From: Solirubrobacter ginsenosidimutans
Lineage (GTDB): Bacteria > Actinomycetota > Thermoleophilia > Solirubrobacterales > Solirubrobacteraceae
DNA length: 64,000 nucleotides
Direction of reading: 5' to 3'
Assembly (NCBI RefSeq): GCF_027587205.1
Contig: NZ_JAPDOD010000021.1
Span: 1 to 64,000, forward strand
Position 1 is the first letter of the stretch. Every line of letters starts with the position of its first letter. The notes beneath the pieces are model-generated. The model was not told where the DNA came from. It saw nothing but the letters and a program-made list of their open reading frames with translations, and did not search any database. Shown piece by piece: positions 20,133 through 29,600 of this stretch. The position numbers were made by a program, and so were the translations under genes.

Positions 20133-20797
20133 CGTTTCATCAGGTAGTGGAGGGCGTGCCAGAGCGGACCCGCCGTCTCGTCACTGGACCGGTACCCGGG
20201 CGCCGGCGCGACCACGACGGGATGCTGATGCGCCTTCGCCTCGCTCCACGCCGCCTGCGCCGCGTCCTTCGCGCCGAGATCGACGGTGAACCGGCCGCCG
20301 GCGTCCTTCTCGAAGCGGGTGGCGCCCCACGCCTGCGGCGGGGCATGCCGGTGCGCCCCGTCCTCGTCGCTGGAGGCCTTCCGCTCGCCGGGCAGCGCGT
20401 GGGCATGACGGTCGGCGTGCTCGTCGGCGTGCGGCGTGTCGGCGCCATAGATGAAGCGGTCACGCAGGTCCGGCGTGCCGTCCGTGCCGTCGCAGACCGC
20501 CCAGCCGTCGGGAATCAGCTCACCGTCGCCCCACCACGGGATGATCGTGCCGGGGACGATCTCGGGCGTGACCGTGACCGTCGCCTGCCGGCAGTCCGCC
20601 TTGCCGTGGGTGGCATCGAACGCGGTCAGGACCACGGTCGTCGTCTCGGCCACGTCGAGCGGGCACGAGCCCTCGGCCTCGACGATCCCGCCACACGAGA
20701 GCAGGACGGAGGTCGCGCCCGCGACGCGCCAGCTGACCGTCACCTCGCCGTGTCCGACGACCGTCTCCGGTGCGATCTCGAGGGCGAGGATCTCCAT
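20129..20797 (-). CDS. Tail-collar domain protein 3
   Basis: This 222-residue protein has an Ig-like N-terminal domain (GEVTVSWRVAGATSVLLSCG, TTTVVLTAFDATHG). A well-preserved tail-collar motif follows (PGTIIPWWGDGELIPDGWA, VCDGTDGTPDLRDRFIYGA), then His-rich loops (DRHAHALP, GAHRHAPP, KAHQHPVVV), ending PLWHALHYLMKR. ATG 20797 overlaps the previous stop as TGATG; GTG 20800 is an equally possible start. No signal peptide is present, so export, if any, would need a dedicated machine or lysis. Confidence 0.85.
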   Translation of the reverse strand: MEILALEIAPETVVGHGEVTVSWRVAGATSVLLSCGGIVEAEGSCPLDVAETTTVVLTAFDATHGKADCRQATVTVTPEIVPGTIIPWWGDGELIPDGWAVCDGTDGTPDLRDRFIYGADTPHADEHADRHAHALPGERKASSDEDGAHRHAPPQAWGATRFEKDAGGRFTVDLGAKDAAQAAWSEAKAHQHPVVVAPAPGYRSSDETAGPLWHALHYLMKR

Positions 20798-23700
20798 CAC
20801 GACGGGTCCAGTTGCAGCCAGCCGTCAGCGATGCGGTGGAGCTCGGGCGCCGCCGTCGGCACGAACGGCTCGAGCGCGACGGGCTCGCCGGTCGCGCTGA
20901 GCCAGCTCCACGTGCCGGCGGCGGCGGGAAGCGGCACGCCGATGCGGCCGCGCGGGACGATCACCGGCGCGGTCTGGAAGGCGTACTTCAGCGCCGCCAA
21001 CCCGCGCGCCGCGACGTCGGGTCCGATCGTCAGCGTCTTCACCGGAAGCACGCCGGTGTACGCATGGACTTCGCAGCGCGGGTCGACGAGCATCGTCACG
21101 ACCGTCGCGCCGGCGCCGGGATCCGCGCGGACGGTGACCGTGCTCTGCGGCGGGCGCGCGATCCGCTCGTGGGCTGTCGCGGCCTGCGACAGGAAGCGCG
21201 CGAAGTCCGGCTTGCCGTCCGCGCCCGCGGCGAAGAAGCCGGCGAGCCCGTCGCCCAGCTGGGTGAGGCTGCCCAGGAGGACCGGCAGCCGCACGCCGGC
21301 GAGCGCGCGGTCGGAGCGCCGCCGGACGTCGCCGCGCGCGATGTCCGCGCGCAACGCGTCGATGCCCATGTCGATCAGCGGCAGCCCGAGCAGCGAGAGG
21401 TCGAATGACGCTTGGACGACCGCGAGCGGCGAGCCGACCAGCACCGCGACCTCGCGATCGGCGGCGGTCTGCGCCGGCGCGATCAGCGCCCGGGCCGCGT
21501 CGAGCGTGGCGCCGAGCGCCCGCAGGTACGCCGAGTCGTCGATGCTCGCCACGAGCTCGGCGATCACGCCCGCCGGCGCCGGTACTTCAGCGCCGGGCGC
21601 GACCCGCCACTGCGGCGCGTCAACGGTGGGCGTCAACCGGCCAAGCGCACGCCCTTCCGCGTCGTAGAACATCAGGCCGTCGTCGAGGTGGTTCGGGACG
21701 ACCCAACCGAGGATCGGGGTCCCGCCCGCGTCCAGCCAGCGGAAGTTCAGCTGGGCGGGCTGCGAGAGCCGCAGCGGCGGCAGCACCGCGCTGCGCCGGC
21801 GAGGATCGGTGGGGACCGTCTCGGCGACCGCGATCGCTGACACGTCGACGTCGCGCCAGCGGCCGAACTCGTCGATCAGGCGCAGCTCGGTGAGCTCGAA
21901 GCGGCCGGTGCGCAGCGGCGCGAACGGGTTGTGCATCAGCGGCGAGAACCGGCGCTCGGCGTCGATCGCGTCGCGCACGCGCGTCACGAACGCGGCGTCG
22001 AGCGGCGAACCCTGTGGGTCCTCGACCGGCAGCTGGAGCTGGTGGGCGAGCATCCCCAAGGCGCTGGTGAAGCCGCTGAGCACCTGCGCCAGCAGCGGCT
22101 GCTGCTGCAGCGGTCCGAGCAAGCCCTCCAGACCGTCATAGCGGCGTTGCTCGATGGCCGTGGCGATCTGGCGCTCGAGCCCGATGCTCGCGTTGGCGGC
22201 CAGCAGCACGCGCCCCGTGTACTCGTCCGCCAGCGCCTCGTAGCGCACGCTGTCGGATTCGAGGTCGAAGCCGTCGGGGGGCATCGCGAAGTGGTCGAGC
22301 ACGACTTGCGGGTCGAGGCCGGCGCTCGTGTCGAGCTCGCGGCGCAACTGGACCGAGACGCGCCAGGCGAGCTCGACGGGTCGCCACGGCAGCTTCCAGG
22401 GCCGCGCGTGTGCGGCCCCGTACTCGAGGAGTTGCGCGACCTCCGGCGGCGCGAGCCGCTCGTAGCCGGCGGGGGCGGGACGCGTCGGCTCGTCGCCGAC
22501 GAAGGGCGGCTCGTCGGCGGCGTCCGGCGCCGAGCCGGGCAGGCCGTCTCCGCACAGCACCACGACCACGTCGTTGGGTTGGTAGAAGCGCGACGCGGGC
22601 ACCGATTCCAGCCGCGCGCCGTGCGGGAGCCCGGCGGCCACCTGGTCGGCCTGGACCTGGATCTGCGCAGCCAGCGCGACGAGCTCGCCGGCCAACGCGT
22701 CGATCTCGTCCGCCTGCGTCTCCATGAACGCGTCGAGCGCGTCGAAGTCGAGCTGCGGGCGCCGGTCGGAGGCACGCAGTGCCGCGCGCCGGCACCAGTC
22801 CGCGAACAACCGGCCGCGCAGCGACGCGAGCTCGGCCGTGCCGGAGTCCCACCGCCGCTGGGCCGCGTTGAGGGCGGCCAGGTCCGCCTCGCCGCCGCGG
22901 ACCTCCCATTCGATGCCGCCGTCGAGCGCGGCGAACTTCGCCGCGTGCATCTGCTCTTCCAGCCGCGCGATCCCGTCGGTCTCGCCGATCCGGTCGAGCG
23001 CGCCGAGCTGGAACGCGTTCAGCAGGCGCTCGGCCACCTCGTCCGCGCCGGCGCGGCGCGCCGCGAGCGCGGCGAGCGCCTCGGCGGGGGTGTTGCCGAT
23101 CGCCACGTCGGGCGTGAGCGGCGCGTGCTGCCCGCGCAGGTACGCGCCCGCGGGATCGAACGGCACGCCGGACACGGCGCCGACGCACAGCGTCCGCCGC
23201 GGCGCCGGATCAGCGCCGGCGAGCTCGCCGAACGCCGCCGGATCGGCGTCGAGCGGATCGCGCTTCGCGTCCGCGTACCAGCCGATCACCGTGTAGGTCC
23301 GCGGGCCCGGGGCCGACTCGGCGTCGAGCATGCCGAACACGTTGCGGCAGTTCACGTAACAGCCGGCGAAGTCCGGGATCCCGTAGCCGAACGCGTTCAG
23401 CGGCAGCCGATCGCCGCCCTCCGTCTCGCCCGGCCACGCTTCGAGCGCGTGGACGCGGCCGATATAGCCGCCCGGGAAGGAGGTGGGGCTGTGGAGTGGC
23501 TCGGGATCGACGTGGTTGCTCTCCACCACCCACGCCTGCGTGTCCTGCGCGCCAGTGCGCACGACGAGCCAGCGGTCGGGGGCACACGGCAAGGTGATTC
23601 GCTTCGCGTCGCGCTCCTGGCGTGCCTGGAGCAATGCGCGCGGGAGGCGCCAGTGCACGTGCACGCCGGGCTCGAACGGCTGCCCGCCGAACGGCGGGCT

Positions 23701-23850
23701 GAACACCTGGGCGCCGAGGTAGGGCGCCCGCGGCAGCGAGAGCGCGGAGAAGTTCGCGTGCGGGAGCACCGACCACGGACCGGCCGCGTCGGGTGCGCCG
23801 ACCGGCAGCGCCTCGACGCGGATCGGGACGATCAGGGCCGGCCCGCTCAT
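20797..23850 (-). CDS. Large unknown protein of the DUF6603/tail-collar operon (1017 residues)
   Basis: This soluble protein has no recognised catalytic motif. The N-terminal part has strongly patterned sequence, including YLGAQVFSPPFGGQPFEPG and GVHVHWRLP (62-70), then LPCAPDRWLVVR. The centre (roughly 330-430) is helical and could form coiled coils (DEIDALAGELVALAAQIQVQ). The last third alternates helix and strand. There is no signal peptide or membrane span. Start ATG 23850 overlaps the upstream stop (ATGA). It may be a scaffold or spike component, inferred only from its size and collar-protein neighbours. Confidence 0.83.
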   Translation of the reverse strand: MSGPALIVPIRVEALPVGAPDAAGPWSVLPHANFSALSLPRAPYLGAQVFSPPFGGQPFEPGVHVHWRLPRALLQARQERDAKRITLPCAPDRWLVVRTGAQDTQAWVVESNHVDPEPLHSPTSFPGGYIGRVHALEAWPGETEGGDRLPLNAFGYGIPDFAGCYVNCRNVFGMLDAESAPGPRTYTVIGWYADAKRDPLDADPAAFGELAGADPAPRRTLCVGAVSGVPFDPAGAYLRGQHAPLTPDVAIGNTPAEALAALAARRAGADEVAERLLNAFQLGALDRIGETDGIARLEEQMHAAKFAALDGGIEWEVRGGEADLAALNAAQRRWDSGTAELASLRGRLFADWCRRAALRASDRRPQLDFDALDAFMETQADEIDALAGELVALAAQIQVQADQVAAGLPHGARLESVPASRFYQPNDVVVVLCGDGLPGSAPDAADEPPFVGDEPTRPAPAGYERLAPPEVAQLLEYGAAHARPWKLPWRPVELAWRVSVQLRRELDTSAGLDPQVVLDHFAMPPDGFDLESDSVRYEALADEYTGRVLLAANASIGLERQIATAIEQRRYDGLEGLLGPLQQQPLLAQVLSGFTSALGMLAHQLQLPVEDPQGSPLDAAFVTRVRDAIDAERRFSPLMHNPFAPLRTGRFELTELRLIDEFGRWRDVDVSAIAVAETVPTDPRRRSAVLPPLRLSQPAQLNFRWLDAGGTPILGWVVPNHLDDGLMFYDAEGRALGRLTPTVDAPQWRVAPGAEVPAPAGVIAELVASIDDSAYLRALGATLDAARALIAPAQTAADREVAVLVGSPLAVVQASFDLSLLGLPLIDMGIDALRADIARGDVRRRSDRALAGVRLPVLLGSLTQLGDGLAGFFAAGADGKPDFARFLSQAATAHERIARPPQSTVTVRADPGAGATVVTMLVDPRCEVHAYTGVLPVKTLTIGPDVAARGLAALKYAFQTAPVIVPRGRIGVPLPAAAGTWSWLSATGEPVALEPFVPTAAPELHRIADGWLQLDPS

Positions 23851-24587
23851 CCCGGCTCCCGCGCGATGAACCGCACCTGGTGGGCCTGCTGCACGAGCGC
23901 CTGGGCGAAAGCGCCCGGCGTGGTCGCCTCCGGCCATTGCGCGCGCAGCGCGCCGACATCGACGACGCGCCGGTTCCCGACGCGGAGGTGCGCCTCGTCG
24001 GTCACGCCGAAGTGCAGGGCCTCGGCGGGCTCGGACAGCGTCACCGCGCGCAGCCGGCCGGCGAACAGCGCGAGCAGCACTTCGGGCCCGAGGCGGTCGA
24101 GCCGCGCCAGCGCGATCGCTGCCGTCCCCGCCTCGTCGGAGAAGCCGCGCACCTCGAGCGTCGGCCAGCGCCAGACCGCCTGCGAGCGCAGCAGCAGGCC
24201 GGTGACCTCGACGCTCTCGCCCACCTGCGCTTCGAGCATCTCCGCGCGCCCGGTCGCCGCCCGCCCTGCGGCGGCCTGCGCGACCTGCTCGAGCGCGGAC
24301 CGCTCGCGGTCGGCGTCGCCGGCGGCGGAGCGTCCGAGGCTGAAGGCGCCGTCGAGCAGCGCTTGCACCCAGGCCTCGTCGAGCGCGAAGAAGCGGATCG
24401 ACTCCGGCGGAAGCATGCCTTCGTCGGGCACCAGGTAGCTGAACGGCACGCCCCGCAGCACGCGCAGCTCGCTCAGCCAGTCGGTGATGCGCTCCGTCTC
24501 GCGCTGCTCCTGCGCACCGGGGGCCGCGTGCGTGATCGCGTCCGCCATGGTCGCGCGCTTGCCGGTGCTGAAGGACCAGCTCCTCAT
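23847..24587 (-). CDS. Unknown protein of the DUF6603/tail-collar operon (246 residues)
   Basis: I do not recognise a family. The sequence falls into an Ala-rich helical half (ITDWLSELRVLRGVPFSYLV, SALEQVAQAAAGRAATG) and a C-terminal part with short strands and helices (LRAVTLSEPAEALHFGVTD, GAFAQALVQQAHQVRFIARE). The segment GVPFSYLVPDEGMLPPESIR may be a useful search seed. There is no signal peptide. It overlaps both neighbours by four bases (ATGA), so expression is coupled to them. Confidence 0.8.
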   Translation of the reverse strand: MRSWSFSTGKRATMADAITHAAPGAQEQRETERITDWLSELRVLRGVPFSYLVPDEGMLPPESIRFFALDEAWVQALLDGAFSLGRSAAGDADRERSALEQVAQAAAGRAATGRAEMLEAQVGESVEVTGLLLRSQAVWRWPTLEVRGFSDEAGTAAIALARLDRLGPEVLLALFAGRLRAVTLSEPAEALHFGVTDEAHLRVGNRRVVDVGALRAQWPEATTPGAFAQALVQQAHQVRFIAREPG

Positions 24588-25765
24588 GGGGTTCCGAGCT
24601 TGTCCAGGAGTGGGGTGATGACCGCGTGCGTGTCGACCTGCTCGAGCTTGCGCTGCAGCAGGTCGCGTTCGAAGCCGGCGGCGACGCTGCGCTGCTGGGT
24701 GGTCTTCCAGGCCGCGAGCAGGATCGAGAAGTCACGGTCGGCGAGCGCGAGCAGCTGCCCGAGCTGCCAGGCGGCGGCGAGCGAGACGTCGAACATGCCG
24801 GTCCGCGGGTCGTAGCGCAGCAGCGCGTCGGCGGCGTCCACGCCGAGCGCATGCGGCGCGGCCGGCGCTTCCGGGGTGGGGACGAGCGGCCCGCGGTACC
24901 ACGACTTCGTCACCGTGCCGTCGCGCATCTCGTGTTCGAGCAGCGCGTAGCCGCGCGCGCCGGCCTCGTGGCTCGCATCGCGGGTACGCAACGTGGGTGG
25001 CTCGCGGTCCAGCCCGCCGACGGTCGCCGCGAAGCGGCCGCGCTCGGCGAGCGTGCCGAACGACCACGTGTCGAGCACCGCGAGCCGCACGCTCTCGCCG
25101 TGCTCCTCGGGCTCCGGCGGGAGCGCGCCGGCGCGACCCTCGAGCGAGACGAGGCAGCAGGTGGTCATGCTGCCCGGCCGCGGGAGCCGGTTGGCGACGA
25201 CCACGGCGAAGCGGGCCGCCGGCGCGGTCTCGGCGCCCGCCCGGGCGGCCGCGGCGGGCGCGTCGAGCTCGCGCGCATGCGTCAGCCAGGGCAGCTCGTC
25301 CGCCTGCGGCGCGATCTCGGCGAACAGCGTCGCCGGGACGTCGATATAGCGGCATGGCTGGTCGTCTTCCTCACCCACGTCGGGCTGCGGATACGCCGTG
25401 CGGAGGTCGCCGACCGTGCCGGCCGTGACCTTCGGGGGAGGGTCGTTGGCGTCGAAGACGAGCAGGGCGAGCCAGGGCACCCCCGGCGGATCGCCGAGCT
25501 CGCGCTGCCACGGCAGCGTCGCGGCGCTGAGGACGATGTGCGGCAGCACGCCGGCGAAGTCGCCCTGCGCTCCCGCGGCCGGGAAGCGGCCGTGCAGGTC
25601 GTCGGGCGGGAGCGTGAAGCGCGGGCCTTGGACCGCGATGGTGACGGCGTCGGTGAACCTGTCCTCGACGCCGGTGCCGCTCACCGTGTGCTCGAGGCCG
25701 ATCGTGTGCCGGCCGGTTCGCAGCGGGGGCTCGACGGAGTCGTAGAAGGTGAGCTCGTCCGGCAT
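24584..25765 (-). CDS. Unknown protein of the DUF6603/tail-collar operon (393 residues)
   Basis: No known family was recognised. The N-terminal half is beta-rich with conserved-looking blocks (YDSVEPPLRTGRHTIGLEH, VQGPRFTLPPDDLHGRFP, LPHIVLSAATLPWQREL, VPWLALLVFD). The C-terminal half is helical (SLAAAWQLGQLLALADRDFS, FERDLLQRKLEQVDTHA). It is predicted cytosolic. It starts three bases after the DUF6603 gene ends, and its stop overlaps the next start. The architecture (beta platform plus helical tail) would suit a structural adaptor, but this is speculation. Confidence 0.8.
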   Translation of the reverse strand: MPDELTFYDSVEPPLRTGRHTIGLEHTVSGTGVEDRFTDAVTIAVQGPRFTLPPDDLHGRFPAAGAQGDFAGVLPHIVLSAATLPWQRELGDPPGVPWLALLVFDANDPPPKVTAGTVGDLRTAYPQPDVGEEDDQPCRYIDVPATLFAEIAPQADELPWLTHARELDAPAAAARAGAETAPAARFAVVVANRLPRPGSMTTCCLVSLEGRAGALPPEPEEHGESVRLAVLDTWSFGTLAERGRFAATVGGLDREPPTLRTRDASHEAGARGYALLEHEMRDGTVTKSWYRGPLVPTPEAPAAPHALGVDAADALLRYDPRTGMFDVSLAAAWQLGQLLALADRDFSILLAAWKTTQQRSVAAGFERDLLQRKLEQVDTHAVITPLLDKLGTP

Positions 25766-25768
25766 GGC

Positions 25769-28189
25769 TCAGGCTGCCGGGACGGTGGCGAGGATGGGCG
25801 AGGCCGTCAGCCCGAGCGCGGCGAAGTCGACCGGCCCGGGCGGCTCGTCCGCCGCCGCGGACGCCGGCAGGGACGGCCAGGACCACTCGCGGACCTCGGG
25901 CGGCGCCTCGCGCGCGAACTGGGCCGCAGGGCGTGGCTGCGCCGGGGCTGGGCACATCTCGACGCCGGTGACGGCCCCGGCGATCGTCCCGTCGGCGCCC
26001 AGCGTCGGCTTGCCGTCGCCCCACAGCGCCTTCGGCACCGTGCCCGTGACCAGGCTGGAGTGCAAGCGCGCCGCGGGCTCGATCGTGATCGCGTGCGTGC
26101 TGGTGACGGAGCCCAGGCCCATCGGGGCGATGCCGATGCGCTGCGGGCCGACCTGCTGCTCCGCTCCGTCGACCGTCACGCGCGTGGCCGCGATGACCGT
26201 CTCCGTCGCCACCACCAAGCGCTCAGGGTCGACGATGAAGTGCACCCCGGTCTCGCCGGCCTTGCCCGTCGCCGGGTCGCGCAGGTCGGCGAGGACCCCG
26301 CTGCGCACCGCGACGCGCACCGCGCCCTCCTCGCCCCCGAGGAGCTGGTGCTTGACCTCCGGCCAGCTCAGCGACTTCGGCGCTGCATCGGGGTCGTGAC
26401 CGAACGGGATCGTGATGCGGATCACGCCGAGGTCGAGCTCCGCCTCGCCGCTGAACTCCGGCCCCCACATGCGCAGCTCGGCGCTCACGTGCACCGAGAG
26501 CGTCGAGGTCGCAAACCCCTCGTGCAGGACGGCGTCGACCGCGAAGTCCACGCCGACGGTGGCCTCGTAGCGCAAGGGCGCCCAGCGGCTCAGGAAGTCG
26601 ACGTGGGCCTTGAAGCGCGCGCTGACCGCCCCGCTCTTGTACGTCGCGTCCAGCTGGCCGCCGAGCATCGCGGCGCCGGGCGTGAGCGCGAAGTACTGCC
26701 CGCCCTTGATCTGCAGCGGGCCGGCGTCCCAGGTCAGCCCGAGCCGCGGCACCACGGGGTAGTGCGCGGGGGCTTCGAACGCCGGGTGGTAGCCGCCGAG
26801 CGTGATCACGAAGTCGCCGCGGTGCCCGCTCCCTCCGAACCAGAAGCAGAGCGCGAAGCCGCCGGTGAGCCGGCAGGCGGGTGCGAGCACGTAGGAGTCC
26901 GACGTGAGCCGGCCGAGGATCGCCAGCTCGCCGCTGCCCGGCGTGATCGTCGTGCGGAGCGCGAGGCTCGCGCTCACGACGGCGCTCTCGAGCCCGGGTG
27001 GAAGGCGCAGCGTCGCCATCCCGAGCAGACCGATCTCGACGCGGTGGCCGAAGGCGACGGTCAGCAGCACCTTGGAGTGCAGCACGCCGAACGAGCTGAC
27101 GGCCACACCGGCGGCCATCCAGTGCTGCTGATCGGCGGGCTGGATCGCTTCGCCGAGGATCGCCATCGCGTCGGCCACGCTGGTGTTCTCGGCGAAGACG
27201 TTGGTCGTGGGCGCGGTGCCCCGGATGAGCGGGAAGTCCTCGATCTCCTCGATCGGCGGGATCGTGAGCGTCCGGTTGATGCCGAAGCCGCCCGCGATGC
27301 CGTCGATGAAGAAGTACGGCGGGCCGCCCATCGGCGCCATCACCTGCAGGAAGGCGAACAGCGACGGCGGGTGCCGGTCGGCGTAGGAGCCGCGCGCCGA
27401 GAGCTCATACGCGCCGGCGCGTACCGACAGCGCGCCGTCGAATTGCCATTCCCCGGCCGGGGTGTCGGGACGCCGCAGCAGCGCGCCGCTCACGCGGACC
27501 GGCGGCGCCTCGTAGGACATCGACAGGCCGTCGAGATGGAATTCCGGGTGCAACGGGTCGTCGAGGCGCACGGTGACGCCCATGCCGATCACTTCGATCT
27601 CCACGCCGGCGTGCCCGAGCCGGGCCGTGAAGCGCACGCGCAGGCCGCCGTCGTGGAAGTCGTAGATGAGATCCTCGACCTCGACCGGCCCGAACCGGCG
27701 CTGCACCGCGTGACGCTGCGGCTCGGCGTCGACGGTGCCGGTCTCCGGGTCGGGCGTGAGCGGCACGCGAACGTCGGTCGGGGCCGGCTCACCCGCGATC
27801 CCGACGCGCGCGCCGAGGTACGCGCGGTCCTTCCCGGACTCCCGCACGACCTTGATCCCGACGGTGTCGAGGCGGATCGCGTCCTGGAGGTGATCGCCGA
27901 CGAGCGGCAGGCGGCTCAAGTCCCCGAGCGGCCGGAGCGCGAGCCCGACCAGCGCCTCGAACGTCGCCTTCGCTCCGCAGACCTCGAAGGCGACACGGTC
28001 CACGGTGACCGCCGGGAGGTCGGGGAGCTCCACGTGGATGAGCTCGGCGAGCCGCTGCACCACCTCGCCCAGGTCGAGGTCCTGGCCGACGTCCGACTCG
28101 CCGCTGAAGCACCATTGGCCGGACCGGTGCGTCGCTCTGATCGCCAGCGCGTCAAGGCCTATCGCGGAGCTATGCGTGTCGGAGGCCAC
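25769..28189 (-). CDS. DUF6603-like large beta-rich protein
   Basis: This 806-residue protein is the first gene of the seven-gene operon. The centre carries GIAGGFGINRTLTIPP near residue 295, the pattern I associate with DUF6603. The sequence is repetitive amphipathic beta strand with many Gly and aromatic turns (FRVRFTARLG-like strands, GLTWDAGPLQIKGGQYFALT, CLTGGF-type hairpins). There is no signal peptide or membrane helix. GTG 28189 follows GGGG and is the first good start; earlier in-frame codons exist but the sequence there is low in pattern. Function unknown. Confidence 0.8.
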   Translation of the reverse strand: MASDTHSSAIGLDALAIRATHRSGQWCFSGESDVGQDLDLGEVVQRLAELIHVELPDLPAVTVDRVAFEVCGAKATFEALVGLALRPLGDLSRLPLVGDHLQDAIRLDTVGIKVVRESGKDRAYLGARVGIAGEPAPTDVRVPLTPDPETGTVDAEPQRHAVQRRFGPVEVEDLIYDFHDGGLRVRFTARLGHAGVEIEVIGMGVTVRLDDPLHPEFHLDGLSMSYEAPPVRVSGALLRRPDTPAGEWQFDGALSVRAGAYELSARGSYADRHPPSLFAFLQVMAPMGGPPYFFIDGIAGGFGINRTLTIPPIEEIEDFPLIRGTAPTTNVFAENTSVADAMAILGEAIQPADQQHWMAAGVAVSSFGVLHSKVLLTVAFGHRVEIGLLGMATLRLPPGLESAVVSASLALRTTITPGSGELAILGRLTSDSYVLAPACRLTGGFALCFWFGGSGHRGDFVITLGGYHPAFEAPAHYPVVPRLGLTWDAGPLQIKGGQYFALTPGAAMLGGQLDATYKSGAVSARFKAHVDFLSRWAPLRYEATVGVDFAVDAVLHEGFATSTLSVHVSAELRMWGPEFSGEAELDLGVIRITIPFGHDPDAAPKSLSWPEVKHQLLGGEEGAVRVAVRSGVLADLRDPATGKAGETGVHFIVDPERLVVATETVIAATRVTVDGAEQQVGPQRIGIAPMGLGSVTSTHAITIEPAARLHSSLVTGTVPKALWGDGKPTLGADGTIAGAVTGVEMCPAPAQPRPAAQFAREAPPEVREWSWPSLPASAAADEPPGPVDFAALGLTASPILATVPAA

Positions 28190-28291
28190 GCGCGCCCCGA
28201 CTCTCGCCGCCCGCCGGCGGCCTGTCAAGGCGGCGTCCCCACACCTGGCGCGACCGCTGTCCCGCCGGCGGGACGGCGCGCTCTTAAGTGC

Positions 28292-28320
28292 TTGACAGAC
28301 AAGCATGTGAGCGCTAGCAC
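28292..28320 (+). promoter_or_regulatory. Promoter with overlapping LacI-type operator for galM
   Basis: TTGACA (28292-28297) is followed after 17 bases by TAGCAC. The spacer and -10 hold CATGTGAGCGCTAGCAC (28304-28320), centred on AGCGCT, as in LacI-family operators. The sugar-importer promoter shares the CTTGAC...ACAAGC.TGT...CGCTA layout. A 16-base palindrome, GTCCCGCC/GGCGGGAC, lies upstream at 28259-28274. Confidence 0.6.
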
Positions 28321-28361
28321 TCCGTACCACCTTTTCGTGCGTCAGACGAAGGAGGAGAGGT

Positions 28362-29579
28362 ATGCGTGCGCTCACATGCTGCGTGACCGTGGTGCTGCTC
28401 ATGGGGGTGATGACCGCTCCGGCGGCGGCCAAGCGACACGACGGCGGGCTGACGATCGACAAGGTCGCGTTCGGCACGGTGAACGGCCAAGGCGTCGACA
28501 AGTACACGCTGGGCAACGGCGACATGTCGGTCTCGATCCTCACCTACGGCGGGATCGTCCAGGCGGTCAACGTGCCCGACCGCCGCGGTCATGACGCCAA
28601 CGTCACGCTCGGCTTCGCGGACATCGACGGCTACACGAACGCCGCCTACATCAAGAGCAACCCGTACTTCGGCGCGATCATCGGGCGCTACGGCAACCGG
28701 ATCGCCAAGGGCCGCTTCACGCTCGACAACACCACGTACTCACTCGACATCAACAACGACCCGAACAGCCTCCACGGCGGCTTCGAGGGCTTCAACGTCA
28801 AGAACTGGGTGGCGACCCCAGTGCGCACCCAACGCTCGGTCGGCGTCAAGCTCACCTACTTGTCGAAGGCGGGCGAGGGCTGCACGCCCAGCCGGCCGAG
28901 CGTTCCGCCCTGCAGCACGGGCTATCCCGGCACCGTCCCGGTCACGGTCGTCTACTCACTCGACTCGCGCGACAACCTGCGCATCGACTACACGGCGACG
29001 ACCGACAAGCCCACGGTCCTGAACCTCACCAACCACGCCTACTGGAACCTGGCGGGCGAGGGCTCGGGCACGATCTACGACCAGCAGCTGCAGCTCAACG
29101 CCGACCGCTTCACGCCGGTCGACAGCACGCTGATCCCGACGGGCGCGATCGATCCGGTGGCCGGCACCCCGTTCGACTTCCGCGGCTTCCACTCGATCGG
29201 CGAGCGGATCCGCGGGAACAACCAGCAGCTCGTGTTCGGACGCGGCTATGACCACAACTGGGTGCTCAACCGCCGCCCCGGCGACACGACGAGCCTCGTC
29301 CAGGCCGCCACGCTGCGTGACCCGGCGAGCGGCCGCGTGCTGACGTTCTACACCGACCAGCCGGGCATCCAGTTCTACTCGGGCAACTTCCTGGACGGGA
29401 CGTTGTACGGCACGAGCGGCAACCAGTACCGCCAGGGCGACGGGCTCGCGCTCGAGACCCAGCACTTCCCGGACTCGCCCAACCACGCGAACTTCCCCTC
29501 GACGGTGGTCCGCCCGGGGCAGACCTACAAGACGACCACGGTGCTCAACTTCTCCACCGACCGCCACGGTCACGACTGA
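28362..29579 (+). CDS. galM: Secreted aldose 1-epimerase (mutarotase)
   Basis: This enzyme interconverts alpha and beta anomers of aldoses. The 405-residue protein has a signal peptide ([23 protein letters not shown]) and the family landmarks [25 protein letters not shown], the histidine motif [11 protein letters not shown], and [14 protein letters not shown] holding the catalytic Glu. It is longer than E. coli GalM (346) because of the leader and inserts. GGAGGAG lies before the ATG. Export suggests it acts on sugars outside the membrane, before uptake by the divergent ABC importer with which it shares operators. Confidence 0.94.
   Translation: MRALTCCVTVVLLMGVMTAPAAAKRHDGGLTIDKVAFGTVNGQGVDKYTLGNGDMSVSILTYGGIVQAVNVPDRRGHDANVTLGFADIDGYTNAAYIKSNPYFGAIIGRYGNRIAKGRFTLDNTTYSLDINNDPNSLHGGFEGFNVKNWVATPVRTQRSVGVKLTYLSKAGEGCTPSRPSVPPCSTGYPGTVPVTVVYSLDSRDNLRIDYTATTDKPTVLNLTNHAYWNLAGEGSGTIYDQQLQLNADRFTPVDSTLIPTGAIDPVAGTPFDFRGFHSIGERIRGNNQQLVFGRGYDHNWVLNRRPGDTTSLVQAATLRDPASGRVLTFYTDQPGIQFYSGNFLDGTLYGTSGNQYRQGDGLALETQHFPDSPNHANFPSTVVRPGQTYKTTTVLNFSTDRHGHD
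28368..28380 (-). promoter_or_regulatory. Second operator half, inverted, inside the galM start
   Basis: GCGCTCACATGCT is the exact reverse complement of 28302-28314, giving a 13-base inverted pair 53 bases apart that flanks the transcription start and ribosome site. It fits a downstream operator for DNA looping or roadblock. Confidence 0.5.
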
Positions 29580-29600
29580 CCGCGTACCAGCGGGCCGCCC

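Noticed and set aside
20797..24852. A single open frame of 1351 codons on the minus strand
   Set aside because: Only the part from 23850 is the real gene; upstream codons (24852-23851) are Arg/Ala-rich shadow sequence opposite two real genes in another frame.
17873..28189. Prophage or classical contractile injection system
   Set aside because: No terminase, portal, capsid, sheath, tube, baseplate, holin or integrase is recognised; only the tail-collar motif is phage-like.
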